Assembly: GCA_030180135.1 (NCBI GenBank)
Contig: CM058233.1
Location: 105,627,994 to 105,691,993, forward strand
DNA: 64,000 nt
Direction of reading: 5' to 3'
DNA from: Orychophragmus violaceus
Taxonomy: Eukaryota > Streptophyta > Magnoliopsida > Brassicales > Brassicaceae
The notes below the pieces were generated by a model. That model searched no databases, was not told the DNA's origin, and saw only the letters and a program-made list of their open reading frames with translations. Of the stretch, positions 8,909 through 19,747 are shown in pieces; position 1 is the stretch's first letter, and each line of letters begins with the position of its first letter. The position numbers and the translations under genes are program-made.

Positions 8909-11900
8909 ATGGATCCAACTTTGCCCGTGAAACCAACTGAGCCAATTTCAACTTCAACGAAAACCGTCGACATTGTCGTTGAACCAGTTGCTCCTCCTCC
9001 CGTGTTCACTCCTTCGCTAGGCTCTTGGGCAAAGCCTTTGAAGATTTTACCAGAGGTTGATAACAATCACCAAACTCCTCAGTCACCTGAAACTTCAAAC
9101 AAAGGGAAATTAGGATTTCTTTCTCCTGCTCTAAAACCAGATGTTCAATTGAGGTTTCCATGGGCTGCTAAGATGGACTCCTCCATTCGAAATCTCCATC
9201 GGACCACAACTCCAAGCTATATGGAAGACGGAACCCCTAAGGTTCATATCCCAAACCATGTGTTGTTGCAGGGGATAGAAAACCAAAGCAGTACGTCATT
9301 GGTCAGTTCTACCGTTGTCGCACTCCTTCAGGAGGCCTCATTCACGCAATGGCAAATCGCATCTGGGGAAAAAAGTGCAAAATTTTCTCTCGCAAACTTA
9401 GTGAGTTCTCTTATCTTTTTCATATCCCGGATGCATCGACTAGAAGTTGGGTACTTGAACGTGGATTATGGCATATAGATGATTGTATTATGTTTGTTGC
9501 TCCTTGGACTCATGATGCCACTTTAGCTCTCCCTGAAATCTCATCAGTTCCTGTTTGGGTTACTTTAAAAAACATTCCTAGTCGTTGCTACTGATATGTC
9601 TATATTTTCATGCATTTAGGATAGTGTTTGTTCTTGATTTATCTTCTTTTCCTTTCATTCTTTCTTCCTTTGTTGTTTCTTTGTGTTGCATTTAGAGTTT
9701 AGGCATCTAGGACTAGGAGTTTGTGTTTTGGTTTGTTTTGGTGTGTTCTAGATTGTTTTTAGGTGAAAAAGGAGTTGTTGTGGGAGCTTGGAGCATTTGG
9801 AGATGATGAGGTGTGGAGGAGTACAAGGGATGTTCGAAGAGGAGATGGTTGCGGTTGGCCTCGCGGTCGTGAAGCTAACCGCGAGGAGCCTTATGGATTC
9901 ATACGTCAAGACTTGCGGCTTAGCTCGCGGTTGGTGACAAACCGCGAGAGCAACCCAGATCAAAAAGCAAGAGCATCGCGGTTGTAGTCACGGTCGGGAG
10001 GTGGACCGCGAGGACCTGCCCATTGCCGTGCGATATGACTTGCGGTCGGTGTTGCGGACGAGGGCAAACCGCGACAGCTACCCAGATTTCATCCGATACG
10101 ACTCGCGGTTGGTGTAGCGGTTGGGTCCAAACCGCGAGCCTCACCAAAACCGTTGACCTGCATGATTTTGACCAGTTTAGACCCATGGATCCGGGTCAAT
10201 ACCCGGTTTGTCCCGGGTTGACCCGGTTCCGAACACTGTTCACTATTTAAGTCTAAAACCTAATTTTTGGAGAATCTTAAGCTTGTTTTTGTTCTAAGTT
10301 CTTGTAAGACAAAAGTTTAATCTTTTCTTAATCTAAGACTTGTTTTGTTTTGATTCTTCTTCTCTTCTCTTTAATCATTCACAAATCATCATGCTTAACA
10401 TCTTTCTTATGGATTTTGTTGGGCTAAGCATGATTTGTGAGTAGTCTCATTCAAGGATTATGGGTTAGGTAGATTAGGGCTATTTAGAGTGAATCAAGGA
10501 TGTTTAAAGCTTATTTATGATTGATCTCACCCTTCTAGATGTTCTTAATGCTAGGTTATCCATGATCAAGTTAATCTAGATCCTTAGGCTTTTATTGCCC
10601 ACCAAGTGTTTGATGAAATGCAAGCTATGATCTATTAGGGGATTTTCATACTCTAGCTCATGGGAATGAATGTTTAGAATGATTATTAGCTTATGGAACT
10701 TGATTGTTAATGCTTGCCTTGTCTAATTTCACAAATGAGAATTTGATCTTGAAATGTGATTAGGGAAAGTGATTAGTACCAAGAAATTGGATTAGTCAAT
10801 TGTTAATGTTCCTTCCTTGGGATTTGCTTCTTGATTGATTGTTTAGACATCCTTGTTAGCTCTAGATAGTCTTAGTCATTGACCTTAGCCCATAAGCCTT
10901 GTCTTTTACATTTGATTGTCTTTGCCTTAACTTTGATTAGTTCACTCTTGCTTATTTAGTTGTTTTGTCTTGGTTATTTGCGCTTAGAACTATTAGGATT
11001 GCCTTTTGAATTGAAAATAGCTTATCTAATAGGGTTTTGTGCATTCTTGTTGGTTTAGTCCTGTCCCGGATTGGTTCGATCCTCTTACTACGCGATAAGT
11101 AAGAGAATTGATACCTCTTTAATCCGATAAATACCTAGTATCAGCTACTCGCATGTTGGTATTAGCTGGATAGCTTCAGGTTTAGGCGAGCCCATGCTGA
11201 CTAATAAACCATGGTTGGATCCTTCATTATGGGTGAAGCAAAGCTTATGGTTGAGATTGAATTGGAAAAAGGTTTTCCGGAAAGAATATTGGCTGAAGAT
11301 AAGAGAGGTCATGTTTCTTGGGTGGATGTTGAATACTCTTGGCTACCAAACAAATGTAAAAAATGTGGCCAACTAGGACACAAAGAATCTAGATGTTTGT
11401 TGAAGGGTCCAGCTACACCAAATTCTGTTGTTGCTAGTGTTGTTCAAGTTGTTGATGATAATGCTGCTATAGAGGTATCTCCGATTGTTGTTGATCCTAT
11501 CACTAATGATGTTGTTAATGAGATTCCTCGTGCCGTAGCTGTCGATGTTGTGGCTACTTCATTTGTGTTGGACACTCCCGGTGTAGAAGTCACTTCACCT
11601 TCTGCTTATCAGATAGATGAGTCTCGAATTTCAACAACTGAAACATGTATTGAAGTGGAAAATACACTTCCAACAGTCACCAGTTCAGAACCTTTAGTCT
11701 TAAGCAAGGCTCCTATTGCAGAGGATGCTTCCTCTATTCATGTCATGAGCAATTTGGCTCCCATCACTCCATTTTCATTTGGTCCACCTTCTGATATGGT
11801 AAATGTCTCGACTCCTTTCATTCACACAGGTTCAGAGACTGTGCAAGGGGTTGTTGTTAGCAATCAATTTTCTGCCTTTGAACCGGGAGCTTCTAGATAT

Positions 11901-12035
11901 GAGATAGGAGATGCTTCTTCTCTTCATACAACTCGTGGAGGAAGGCAAATAAAACCTTCACAAAAGTTACAAGAAATGCAGTGGACCACATTCCGTGGGC
12001 GTGGAAATCGTCGTGGAGGCCGTGGATCTCAGTAG
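8909..12035 (+). pseudogene. LINE (non-LTR retrotransposon) ORF1, broken, without ORF2
   Basis: Starting at the ATG at 8909, the reading can be followed through a proline-rich N-terminus, a DUF4283-like RNA-binding region (about 9290-9590 and 11150-11330) and a zinc knuckle CKKCGQLGHKESRC (CX2CX4HX4C, about 11360-11400), to an RGG-rich tail ending at 12035. In plant LINEs this protein binds the element RNA. It is not functional: an apparent one-base loss near 9285, a second near 11229, and a 1552-bp solo LTR (9592-11143) interrupt the frame. A GC-rich 5' UTR-like stretch precedes it at about 8684-8908. No reverse transcriptase follows, so this is an ORF1-only copy. Confidence 0.82.
9592..11143. 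mobile_element. Solo LTR inserted in LINE ORF1
   Basis: The 1552-bp insert begins TGATATGTC and ends AGTATCA (inverted TGATA/TATCA ends) and is flanked by a perfect 5-bp duplication GCTAC (9587-9591 and 11144-11148). Removing it brings the two halves of the LINE ORF1 back together at an IPSRCY / GISWIASGLGEP junction. There is no internal region, so it arose by LTR-LTR recombination. The LTR holds multiple CGCGGT/ACCGCG inverted motifs at about 9855-10140. By its look it is probably Ty3/gypsy. Confidence 0.85.
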
Positions 12036-12195
12036 ATTGTTAAGAGTGTTTTCTCTTCTATCTTTTTCTTAATAACCTCTACTTGATTGTATGTTGTTTA
12101 TGAACTTTCTTAAACTATATGACTTTACAGTCATATCTTTGTATTTTCCTTTCAGTATTTTAATAACAAAACCTTTTTCAAAAAACTTTATTAAT

Positions 12196-12373
12196 ATTGA
12201 ATTTAAACTAATTAAAAAAATAATAATAAGTAAAATTACGAATACATTTATAATATAATAGTAAAATCGAAAAACAATAATAAAATTATTAATTTTATTA
12301 CTATTGAATTTAAACTAATTTAGAAAAATATAATAAGTAAAATTATGAATACGTACCTGCGCTAAAACCTAGT
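12196..12373 (+). repeat. Partial tandem AT-rich repeat ending in a Helitron-like terminus
   Basis: ATTGAATTTAAACTAATT... at about 12196 is repeated from about 12305 to 12350, and the copy of the 8588 repeat lies between. The block ends GCGCTAAAACCTAGTT, which resembles a degenerate Helitron 3' end (CTAG then T). The matching 5' end was not found. Confidence 0.4.
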
Positions 12374-13195
12374 TACAATAAAATAGTAATATTTGTGAAT
12401 GGAAGATAAGGCTGAAGTATTGTGGTTACTTAGTTTATACATAATTAAAAGCATATCCAAGACATTTTCGATATTATAATAATATGGATTTGTTTGAAAT
12501 AAAGCAGGCCTTAACCTAATTATTGACAACAGATAGACATACTTTAATATTAATTTCAAAGAAAAGGGGTTTTAGCCAAAGAGAAGCACTAGAACAAGTA
12601 GAAGACAAACAAAACATGCCTTTATATCATCCGATTATATTTAGTTATATAAATGGACCTTATGGTCTCGCTACCTTTTTGGTGGATTCGCATTATGTCT
12701 CCTCATTTCATAGTTAAACATATCATCAGCCAAAAGTAATAAAGATTAAGGCATTATACATTATAGTATTGAAAATTCTTAAATATTAAACTAGATTCAG
12801 TTTATCTCACACAAAAGATTCATCATACACTATGCCAATACTTGATATTGAAGTGACAAAAAGAAACTCATAATCACAGCAATGTGAAAGTGTAATTGAA
12901 AAATCTTCAAGTGGAAAATAAAATAATGCAGCAAATGCTGCAATTTTACTCAAAGACATGTTTCGTATTTAATATATTTTCTAATCATTATTTATTTATT
13001 TTGATTTAAACCATGAAAAGGATGTGAAGATAATAATTTACGAATATAAGTATGTATTATCTTATAGCTAAAAGGGGTCACAGATCTCCACCTTACATGA
13101 TTGAAACCTAATGTTGAATTTGAGCTTTTTGGAAAGGGGACATGAACTTAACTTCTTTAGTGAGCAACTACACACTAAGGTACAACTGTTCTGGC
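12374..13195. other. Intergenic, nothing recognised
   Basis: AT-rich; short frames only, with no domain seen. Confidence 0.5.
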
Positions 13196-13253
13196 ATATC
13201 TTGGCATATGCATGTATATATATATATATATATACATGCATATGCCAAGATAT
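13196..13253. repeat. 58-bp palindrome centred on an AT dinucleotide run
   Basis: ATATCTTGGCATATGCATGT and its reverse complement face each other across a (TA)n centre, giving a perfect hairpin of roughly 29-bp arms. It could form a cruciform or, if transcribed, a short stem. Confidence 0.8.
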
Positions 13254-13795
13254 ATATATCTTTAACAATCATATTAAATTTTTTATAACTCAAGATAAAT
13301 CCTATTTTTTTGGGGAAAATTTAGACTAATTTATAGGAGAAGTGTAATTCAAAGATATATTTCTTTAAAATCGCCTGCTCCGAGACCATGATTACATTGA
13401 GCAGGTCCTATTGCCATTATGAAAAGAAAAGCCATATATATATGTATGTAATACTATACTGTAATATAGATTATGATTTGATCCCACATCTCAGTCAATA
13501 GAAAATGAAATTAAACATTCTAACTTTTCCCATGGACCAAACTCATCATTTGTGCTATGTCTATGGATTATGTCAATAGCTAGACCTTTATATTTTTATA
13601 AGAATTTTGTTCCAATACCAATATGCAAAACATGCTAAGAAAATAACCTATTGTTTCGTATCTTGCATTTTGTTTCTCGACGCTAAAAGAACCACGACAT
13701 AACAATATGCTACTCTTCTTGTCGGAAAAAAATGTATGCATGCAACTCTTCTATATATGCGTAGAATTTCAAAACTTTATAGTTCAAACAGCTTG
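13254..13795. other. Intergenic, nothing recognised
   Basis: AT-rich non-coding sequence between the palindrome and an LTR-like block. Confidence 0.45.
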
Positions 13796-14118
13796 AAAGC
13801 AAGACAAGAAATGTGTTTAAAGAGAAAGAGAGCTTTGTGATGAATAACGATTTCAAACTTTCATTGATAAAACCCTAGCTATTACAATATTGTTCTTTAT
13901 TTATACAATACAAAGGATGAATCTAGAGCGTAACAGTTTTGGAGCTGGATGGATGGATGAGGACGAGCTGTTCTGCTTTCGGCCGTCAATGGAGCCGTTG
14001 CAGGTTTATGAATCTTTGACTGAAGATTGGGCTTGGTGGGCTTTCGTCTTTGATCTTGGACTGATGCTGAGGCTTGTTGGGCTTCTGTATTGATGTTGGA
14101 CAGCTAAACGTCTATACA
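13796..14118 (-). mobile_element. Solo-LTR-like sequence, candidate
   Basis: On the minus strand there is a GC-richer stretch, a TATA-like TGTATAAATAAAG, then TAGCTAGGGTTTTATCAATG and a CT-rich tail, the arrangement seen in plant LTR promoters and R regions. The ends and target duplications could not be fixed, so the borders are approximate. Confidence 0.4.
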
Positions 14119-14194
14119 CCGGAAGCATTTGAAACTCTACAAGAACTTTTATAAGGTTGCAAAGGAAAACTCAAGTCTCGGACACAGGACACAA

Positions 14195-14800
14195 TCATGT
14201 AAAAGTACGGGATGCTTCTACAGAAGATAATATCCCACTAAAGCAAGCAGCCCAATTCCTCCTAAACTGATTCGCAACAAACTTCAAATCTTCAGCTCGA
14301 AGAGCGAATGCTTCCACTTCAACTGAGGCCCTAACTGTTCTTGTGGAAGACGGTAAATTCAAGGTTGATGCTGGAAGCAAAGTCCAAGAAAGAAGCTCTT
14401 CCCCACCGAAATCTCCCGGTCTGAGTTGAAGAAACCCGTTCTGCCTCCATTAGTTTTGGAACTCTCGAGTCTACCTCTGATGAAAAACACATCTCTGTGA
14501 TTAAGTCACCTTCACGTACAAGGTAAGTCCCTTCTGTACACAGAGAAGAAACCAGACGCTCGCATATCGCATCAAGAGCTAGGTTCAACTCCCCCATGCA
14601 ACACTCGATCAACGACAAACAGTTTCACATATATCACACTTACGATGGACATCTCTCCTGCAACACATGAGATCATGGCGGCTGATGGTTACATGCAACT
14701 TTGGTTTCATCATATCACCATGGTAGTCATATTGTTTTAGTCTTGTCCGTTGTGGTTTCTCTATCTTCAGATCTCCTCCGTTTGCGGTGTCAAATCCACT
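14195..14800 (-). pseudogene. Fragment of a cyclic nucleotide-gated ion channel (CNGC) gene
   Basis: Minus-strand translations give LDAICERLVSSLCTEGTYLV then REGD (start of the cyclic-nucleotide-binding domain), and further on LNLPSSTRTVRA..EVEAFALRAEDLKFVANQFRR followed directly by NWAACF. In intact plant CNGCs about 20 residues separate the last two, so there is an internal deletion. The part between the two blocks is shifted in frame. Upstream pieces (near 14640-14790) resemble the C-linker. The membrane channel part is absent. CNGC17 lies near ATL13 in A. thaliana as I remember it (At4g30360), so this may be a local relic. Confidence 0.72.
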
Positions 14801-14840
14801 CGACAATGATTTGTGTTCTGACTCTTCCGATATTATCAAG

Positions 14841-15770
14841 AGCTCTATATTATTGGTTTTAAAATTCTGGTTGATGCTTCCATTGTAATTGATTTAAATT
14901 TTGGAAATTTATTTCCGTTGTAGTTTCCGTTGTGTGTGCTTACCTCAATTTTGATAAGGATTGTATTTTCTTTTGAACTGTGTTGGGGAATTGAATATGT
15001 TTATTGCTGAATAATAAAACTAATCCAAAGTGCATAGTAAAGGCATCGACCCTTTTTGAGTTAGTGTCAAACATATCGAACCTTCTTATAATGCTGATTT
15101 CTTGTTTGGTCCCTCATCTCACTCCTTTTTCAGCAAAGTTAATATTGTTGATCCATGTTGATCCAGTGACCCAAAAAATAATGTCAATATTGTAGCAGTA
15201 GTAGTATATTTATAGACTTGTAGTAGTTAGAATAGCCTTTTGAGAATTTCGTGTAAATAATTTGAAATCGGGTTTTGTGTAAATAAATTGAAATAGGGTT
15301 TTGACTTTTGTGTAAATATATAAAACAATATCTTGTTTTTTTAAGGAAAGTGTTCTCTTCTGGTTTGACTTAATAAGCTGGGCCCCGCTAAATCTCGACA
15401 AACAGAGTTGCTCGGCTTCTGACATCCGTGTCCTCTTCTCCTATGTTTCCGTTCCCCAATTTTTCCATTTTTTATGAAACTATTTATATACAGCAATGTA
15501 AAAAAAAATTGTTCACTGTTCACAAACAAATAATTCTTTTTTTTTTTTTTTGTTAAAAATGAATAAAAATATTGCATTCAATGCTCATGAACAAATAAAA
15601 ATATTGCTAAAAAAATTAAAATATCGTTCGATCGGATTTTTAAATCAGATTGAACATTAGCTCAATCCGATTCGAATAAAAAGTTTAAACAATGAATATT
15701 AGGCTTTGGAAGAGAAGAGAGGATACTTCCATGTTATTTTTCAGCACCAAACATGAAAACTCAATGCAAC
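14841..15770. other. Intergenic, nothing recognised
   Basis: AT-rich sequence with a T run near 15538-15550. No coding region supported. Confidence 0.45.
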
Positions 15771-16234
15771 CTCTGGTACCACATGGCCAGATGCATTTGG
15801 TTCATATATGATACACCAAAAGATAGTACTGTTGCAATCTAGCAAGCAGCACACGGCCGTCTCTATACATGGACGAGAATGCTTTTGTGGACTACTCACT
15901 TGGATCCAACATGTGTCTTTTGTCACTTATATCCCCAAACTCATTACCACCTTTATTTCCAATGCACATATGCAATGGAAAATTGGAGAAAAGTGGTTTA
16001 TAGGTTGTTTGGAGCCAAATACACAACGAATTGGAGCGACATTCTTGACGCTTTGGTCGACTCCTCTCGGGATAAAACCCAGCTTTATCTATGCCATCAT
16101 CTTTTCCAAGCATTGATACATAAACTTTGAAGAGAAAGGAACGCGAGAAAGCATGGTGAGCAACCTTGTACAACCATGACTCTAGTTAAAACGATCGAAA
16201 ACTTGTTCGAAATCGCATGTCCTCACTGTCGATA
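15771..16234 (+). pseudogene. LINE ORF2 C-terminal tail with zf-RVT zinc-binding region
   Basis: Reading from 15774, the translation contains ARCIWFIYDTPKDSTVAI, stop, QAAHGRLYTWTRMLLW, then the zinc-binding CVFCHLYPQTHYHLYFQC and a final RERNARKHGEQP block ending at the stop at 16232-16234. This is the C-terminal zf-RVT region of plant LINE reverse transcriptases. At least two in-frame stops and the missing RT domain show it is dead. Confidence 0.75.
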
Positions 16235-16309
16235 ATGGAAGTCACAAGATTCACCGGCGCAATGGCGATTTGGTTTCATTCACAAATCACATAAAAGTTT
16301 AAGTTTGGA

Positions 16310-16640
16310 GGTTTTGTTTTGTTTCTAAAAACTTTATAATCTCTATAAAATGATTTTTTTTTTTGTTTTTAAAAATAAATTTAACATATATTCAAAAAAT
16401 TTTTGAAATATCTTCATTCAACTACAACTTAGTTTACCACCAGATGAAGTTGGTTTTTAATGTGTTTCTAATTTGATTCCCAGTTGGAGATATGTTTCCG
16501 CCATATCATCGGTATTATCACTTGCCTTAATCTCAAGACTAAGAAGAGATTAAAATCCAAGGCCTGAACTCCTCGTGGTTTACAAAAAAAATACAACGTA
16601 CTTTTTTCCTATTTGGAAAAAACAAAAAATAACTACAACC
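16310..16640 (+). repeat. Dispersed direct repeat, copy 1 (SINE-containing)
   Basis: This matches 17930-18330 in the same orientation: a shared 5' part (TTTAACATATATTC..., CTTCATTCAACTACAACTTA) and a shared 3' part (GATTCCCA..., CACTTGCCTTAATCTC..., CTCCTCGTGGTTTAC). Copy 1 lacks most of the tRNA-like A-box segment present in copy 2. Confidence 0.7.
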
Positions 16641-16837
16641 CCTCCGGACGGCTCGTATTATTTGAACCATACCCTAACCAAGCTCGATGGACAAAAAAGT
16701 TTTGCAACAATCTTAACAAGAACACACAAAGATGAAAGATTGAAAATTAGCTAACCCTTTTTCCATAAAACATGGAAACTTTTCCATCATATTGTCCTGA
16801 TCAGGTTTCAAATAATTTGTCGGTGTAATCGGTTATT

Positions 16838-17915
16838 CAAATAATAATACATGCAAATTGTTTTTTTGTGCGAGGTTTATATAGTTTCAGCTTTTCACCT
16901 TATGAAAATATTAATTTCATACATACTATGTCTTCTTCTTTTTCTAAATGGTTTGTGGAATTTTTGTGCAAAAATTGACTTTCATACCATAATGAGATAG
17001 ATTTTACAATATGCTTGTTGTTTTTTCTTTGTATTCTGAATCTAACACATTTGTTGTTAAAGTTGTATTCATTTTTACTCAAATCTTGTATGGTATGAAT
17101 TTGTATGTTAGGGATTCATTTTCCTCCTTGTTTCTCTTTGTCTAGTTTCTCTATGTCTCTTATACATAAATTCTCTTTTATTTTCAGATAAGAAACATTG
17201 TTTACATTGCTCATCTTCTGCCAATTTTGACAAAGTGGATCTGTCTGCATTATATGAAATTCATGAGATTTGGAGGAAGAATCTAAATGAAGCTCAAAAA
17301 TTTAATGGTATGACTGCAAAAAAAAACAGTTGCTTGGGTTCATCTAGCAGGAGACTAAAGAATTTGAAAGAATTTCTTATCAAAGACGAGCATCTTGCTG
17401 TTGGGAATTGTGCACATTTTATCCGTATTTTAAACCTGTGTGCCCTTCCTCAAAATCACTAAGGTAGGTAAGATAAAATATCAAGAAGCTTTCTTTAAAT
17501 GTCATTCTCACAAACGTGTTTTCCTAAAACCTTTGTTACAAATTTGTTACTGCTAGAGTTATTAGTTTTGCATTCATGATCTGATACTCAATTCTTGTTA
17601 TATAAGATTTGTGATAGACGGAATCAACGCCAATCCTTACTCAAATCTCAAAAATTCATCTCACTCAAATTCTCTATTGAAAATCTCAATCCAACCTTAG
17701 CTCTCAAGTCAAAGTTATCTTCAAGTCCCTCAAGAAACAACAGTGAGAAGGAGGACTACTCGGTCATTTCAAATACTATTTTATGGTGGTGATCCAGAAT
17801 CAAAGCTCACATAGTCACCAAAAGTCGACCAAAACAACAAATAGAAGTTGGATTAGCTAGCTAGTTCTTTGCATCTCAGAGCTCTCTTTGTTTCTTTAAT
17901 TAATATAAAAAGGGT
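16838..17915 (+). repeat. Dispersed non-coding repeat, copy 1 (homologous to 26525-27115)
   Basis: Both copies run from TTCAAATAAT.ATACATGCAA through CTATTTTATGGTGGTGAT to TATAAAAAGGGTAAT. Copy 1 carries an extra roughly 495-bp insert at 17091-17585. A translated stretch ending TILWW with SSSPSRNN is shared by both copies, so the repeat may once have held a coding exon. Confidence 0.75.
17091..17585 (+). pseudogene. Inserted gene fragment of unknown origin
   Basis: The 26.6-kb copy of the surrounding repeat lacks this segment. Here it is flanked by near-identical direct repeats ACTCAAATCTTGT (17077) and ACTCAATTCTTGT (17586). It contains a pyrimidine tract and TTTTCAG acceptor at about 17180-17186, followed by an exon-like frame with NFDKVDLSALYEIHEIWRKN (about 17225-17290). 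I do not recognise the protein. The intron border shows it is a genomic, not a processed, copy. Confidence 0.5.
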
Positions 17916-17929
17916 AATCATAAAAACTC

Positions 17930-18330
17930 TTTTTTGTTTCTTAAAACAATACAATCTTTATAAAATGATTTGTTTAAAAAAAATTTAACATATATTCGAA
18001 AAATAAAAATAAAAATTGAAATATCTTCATTCAACTACAACTTAGTTTACCACTAGATGAAGTGGGTTAATGGTTAGGCGCATGAGTTGGTATAATTTGG
18101 TTAATGGTTAGGCACATGAGTTGGTTTTATTGTGTTTCTAACTCGATTCCCAATGGGAAATATGTTTTACACCATATCATTAGTATTAACACTTGCCTTA
18201 ATCTCGGAACTGAGAATGGATTAAAATCCAATGCCCGAACTCCTCGTGGTTTACGGAAAAACATACAATTTATTTTTTCCCACTTCGAAAAAATAAATAA
18301 ATAAATGCTCGTATTATTTAAACCATATCC
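17930..18330 (+). repeat. tRNA-derived SINE-like repeat, copy 2 of the 16310 repeat
   Basis: This contains GTGGGTTAATGGTTAGGCGC (A-box-like; the segment is duplicated at about 18060-18125) and CTAACTCGATTCCCA (B-box-like), then a non-tRNA body. This order is that of a tRNA-derived SINE. No poly(A) tail or clear target duplication was found. Confidence 0.5.
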
Positions 18331-18376
18331 TAATTAAGTAACACCATAATACGAAAGCAGGTAAATTTTAATAATA

Positions 18377-19058
18377 CTCCCTCTGTTTCATAAAGAGTGT
18401 CAAAATGACACTCTGCACACAAATTAAGAAACAAAATGAAAACCCTTTTATACCCTTAAAGTGTTGATATAATTACTATATTATTTATTTCAAATTATTT
18501 AATACAATTATGAATAAAAGTTTTGAAACCATCGTACATCAACAAAACCCTTACACTTCTCCATTATTGAGTCAATAGGACATTATGATAATTAAATGCA
18601 TTTAGACCAAAGTGTTTCACCATTTATGTAACTTTTTGGAGGGAAATCTATTGTTAAATTTTTTTGCTTTAAGAATCGTTAGAGAACAGTAGAAAAAATG
18701 GAGGCAACAAAACAGAAGTGGAGGGAGACAAACGAAAACTAAAATAATTTGGAAGCTTATAAATTAGATCATGAGACTTTCTAAATACTCCACAAAGTGA
18801 CTCTTTGAATTTTTTTGTTAACAAAATCATTTACAAAATATTGGATTATTAATTATACGTAATTGGGATTATGACAAGTGACCTTTGGTGACCACATGAC
18901 TTTTGGATTTTTGTCATTAATTTATTTTAATTTAGATAACTTTTATTTGAAGTTAAAAAAGGAATATTTTGTCAAAATTTGTACTGGAATTAGAGAATGA
19001 CACTCTTTGTGTAACAAAAAAAAGTGTCAAAATGACACTTTTTATGAAATGGAGGGAG
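18377..19058. mobile_element. Stowaway-type (Tc1/mariner) MITE
   Basis: Terminal inverted repeats of about 35 bp begin CTCCCTCTGTTTCATAAA on the left and, read on the minus strand, CTCCCTCCATTTCATAAA on the right. TA dinucleotides flank both ends (18375-18376 and 19059-19060). The 682-bp interior is AT-rich and has no transposase. Confidence 0.85.
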
Positions 19059-19747
19059 TATTTTTTTTTTGTCAACGTTAATAATGTTTTCTAAAAATAA
19101 AAAGAATGCATAAAATACTAGGGAATTCCATCTTTAAATGGGATTAATAGCTTGGGATTTGGTTGTCTAGCTCAAAAGTAGGAGTCATTTTATGTTCATG
19201 ATATTTTCAAAATATTTTTATTTTATTTATATATGCAGACAAATGATGAACTGTTATTTTATGAAAACGAATTTTAATGAGCACAATAAAATGATACTTG
19301 AAAATATCCATAAAGTGCTAGGGAACATGGGATTTGGTGAGATCACACAATATGTTATTCTCGGAAAACCAATTAATTAATTTCCTCATTCTCAGATTTG
19401 TTTACTCGCTTAAATTAATCTTTGATTGACTTTCCATGTCTTGAGATTAAATTAGATCCAAATTTATTTTTACATTTATTATAGTTTCGGAAAACTTGCA
19501 GATTCAAGAGGCACACCCTTTCTAGGTGTAACTGTTAAATCTTAAATGTAAATATTTATCTTCTGTCATCATCAATGGTCCAACCTGTAATTAATTCTCT
19601 TATTCATCACTCTCTTTCCTTCGTAGAAACCAAATCTCAGAAGAAGATAAAACAGAGAACTTTCTCTCTCTCTGTCTTAGAGCTTCCATGTCTGAATCCA
19701 ACAACAAAGCTTGACTCTTTGTAAGTAAACCCTCCTCTTTGAAACCC
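19059..19747 (+). other. Upstream region of the ATL13-like gene
   Basis: AT-rich, with a CT-rich stretch near 19600-19680 that is probably 5' UTR. I could not fix a TATA box or transcription start. Confidence 0.35.
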
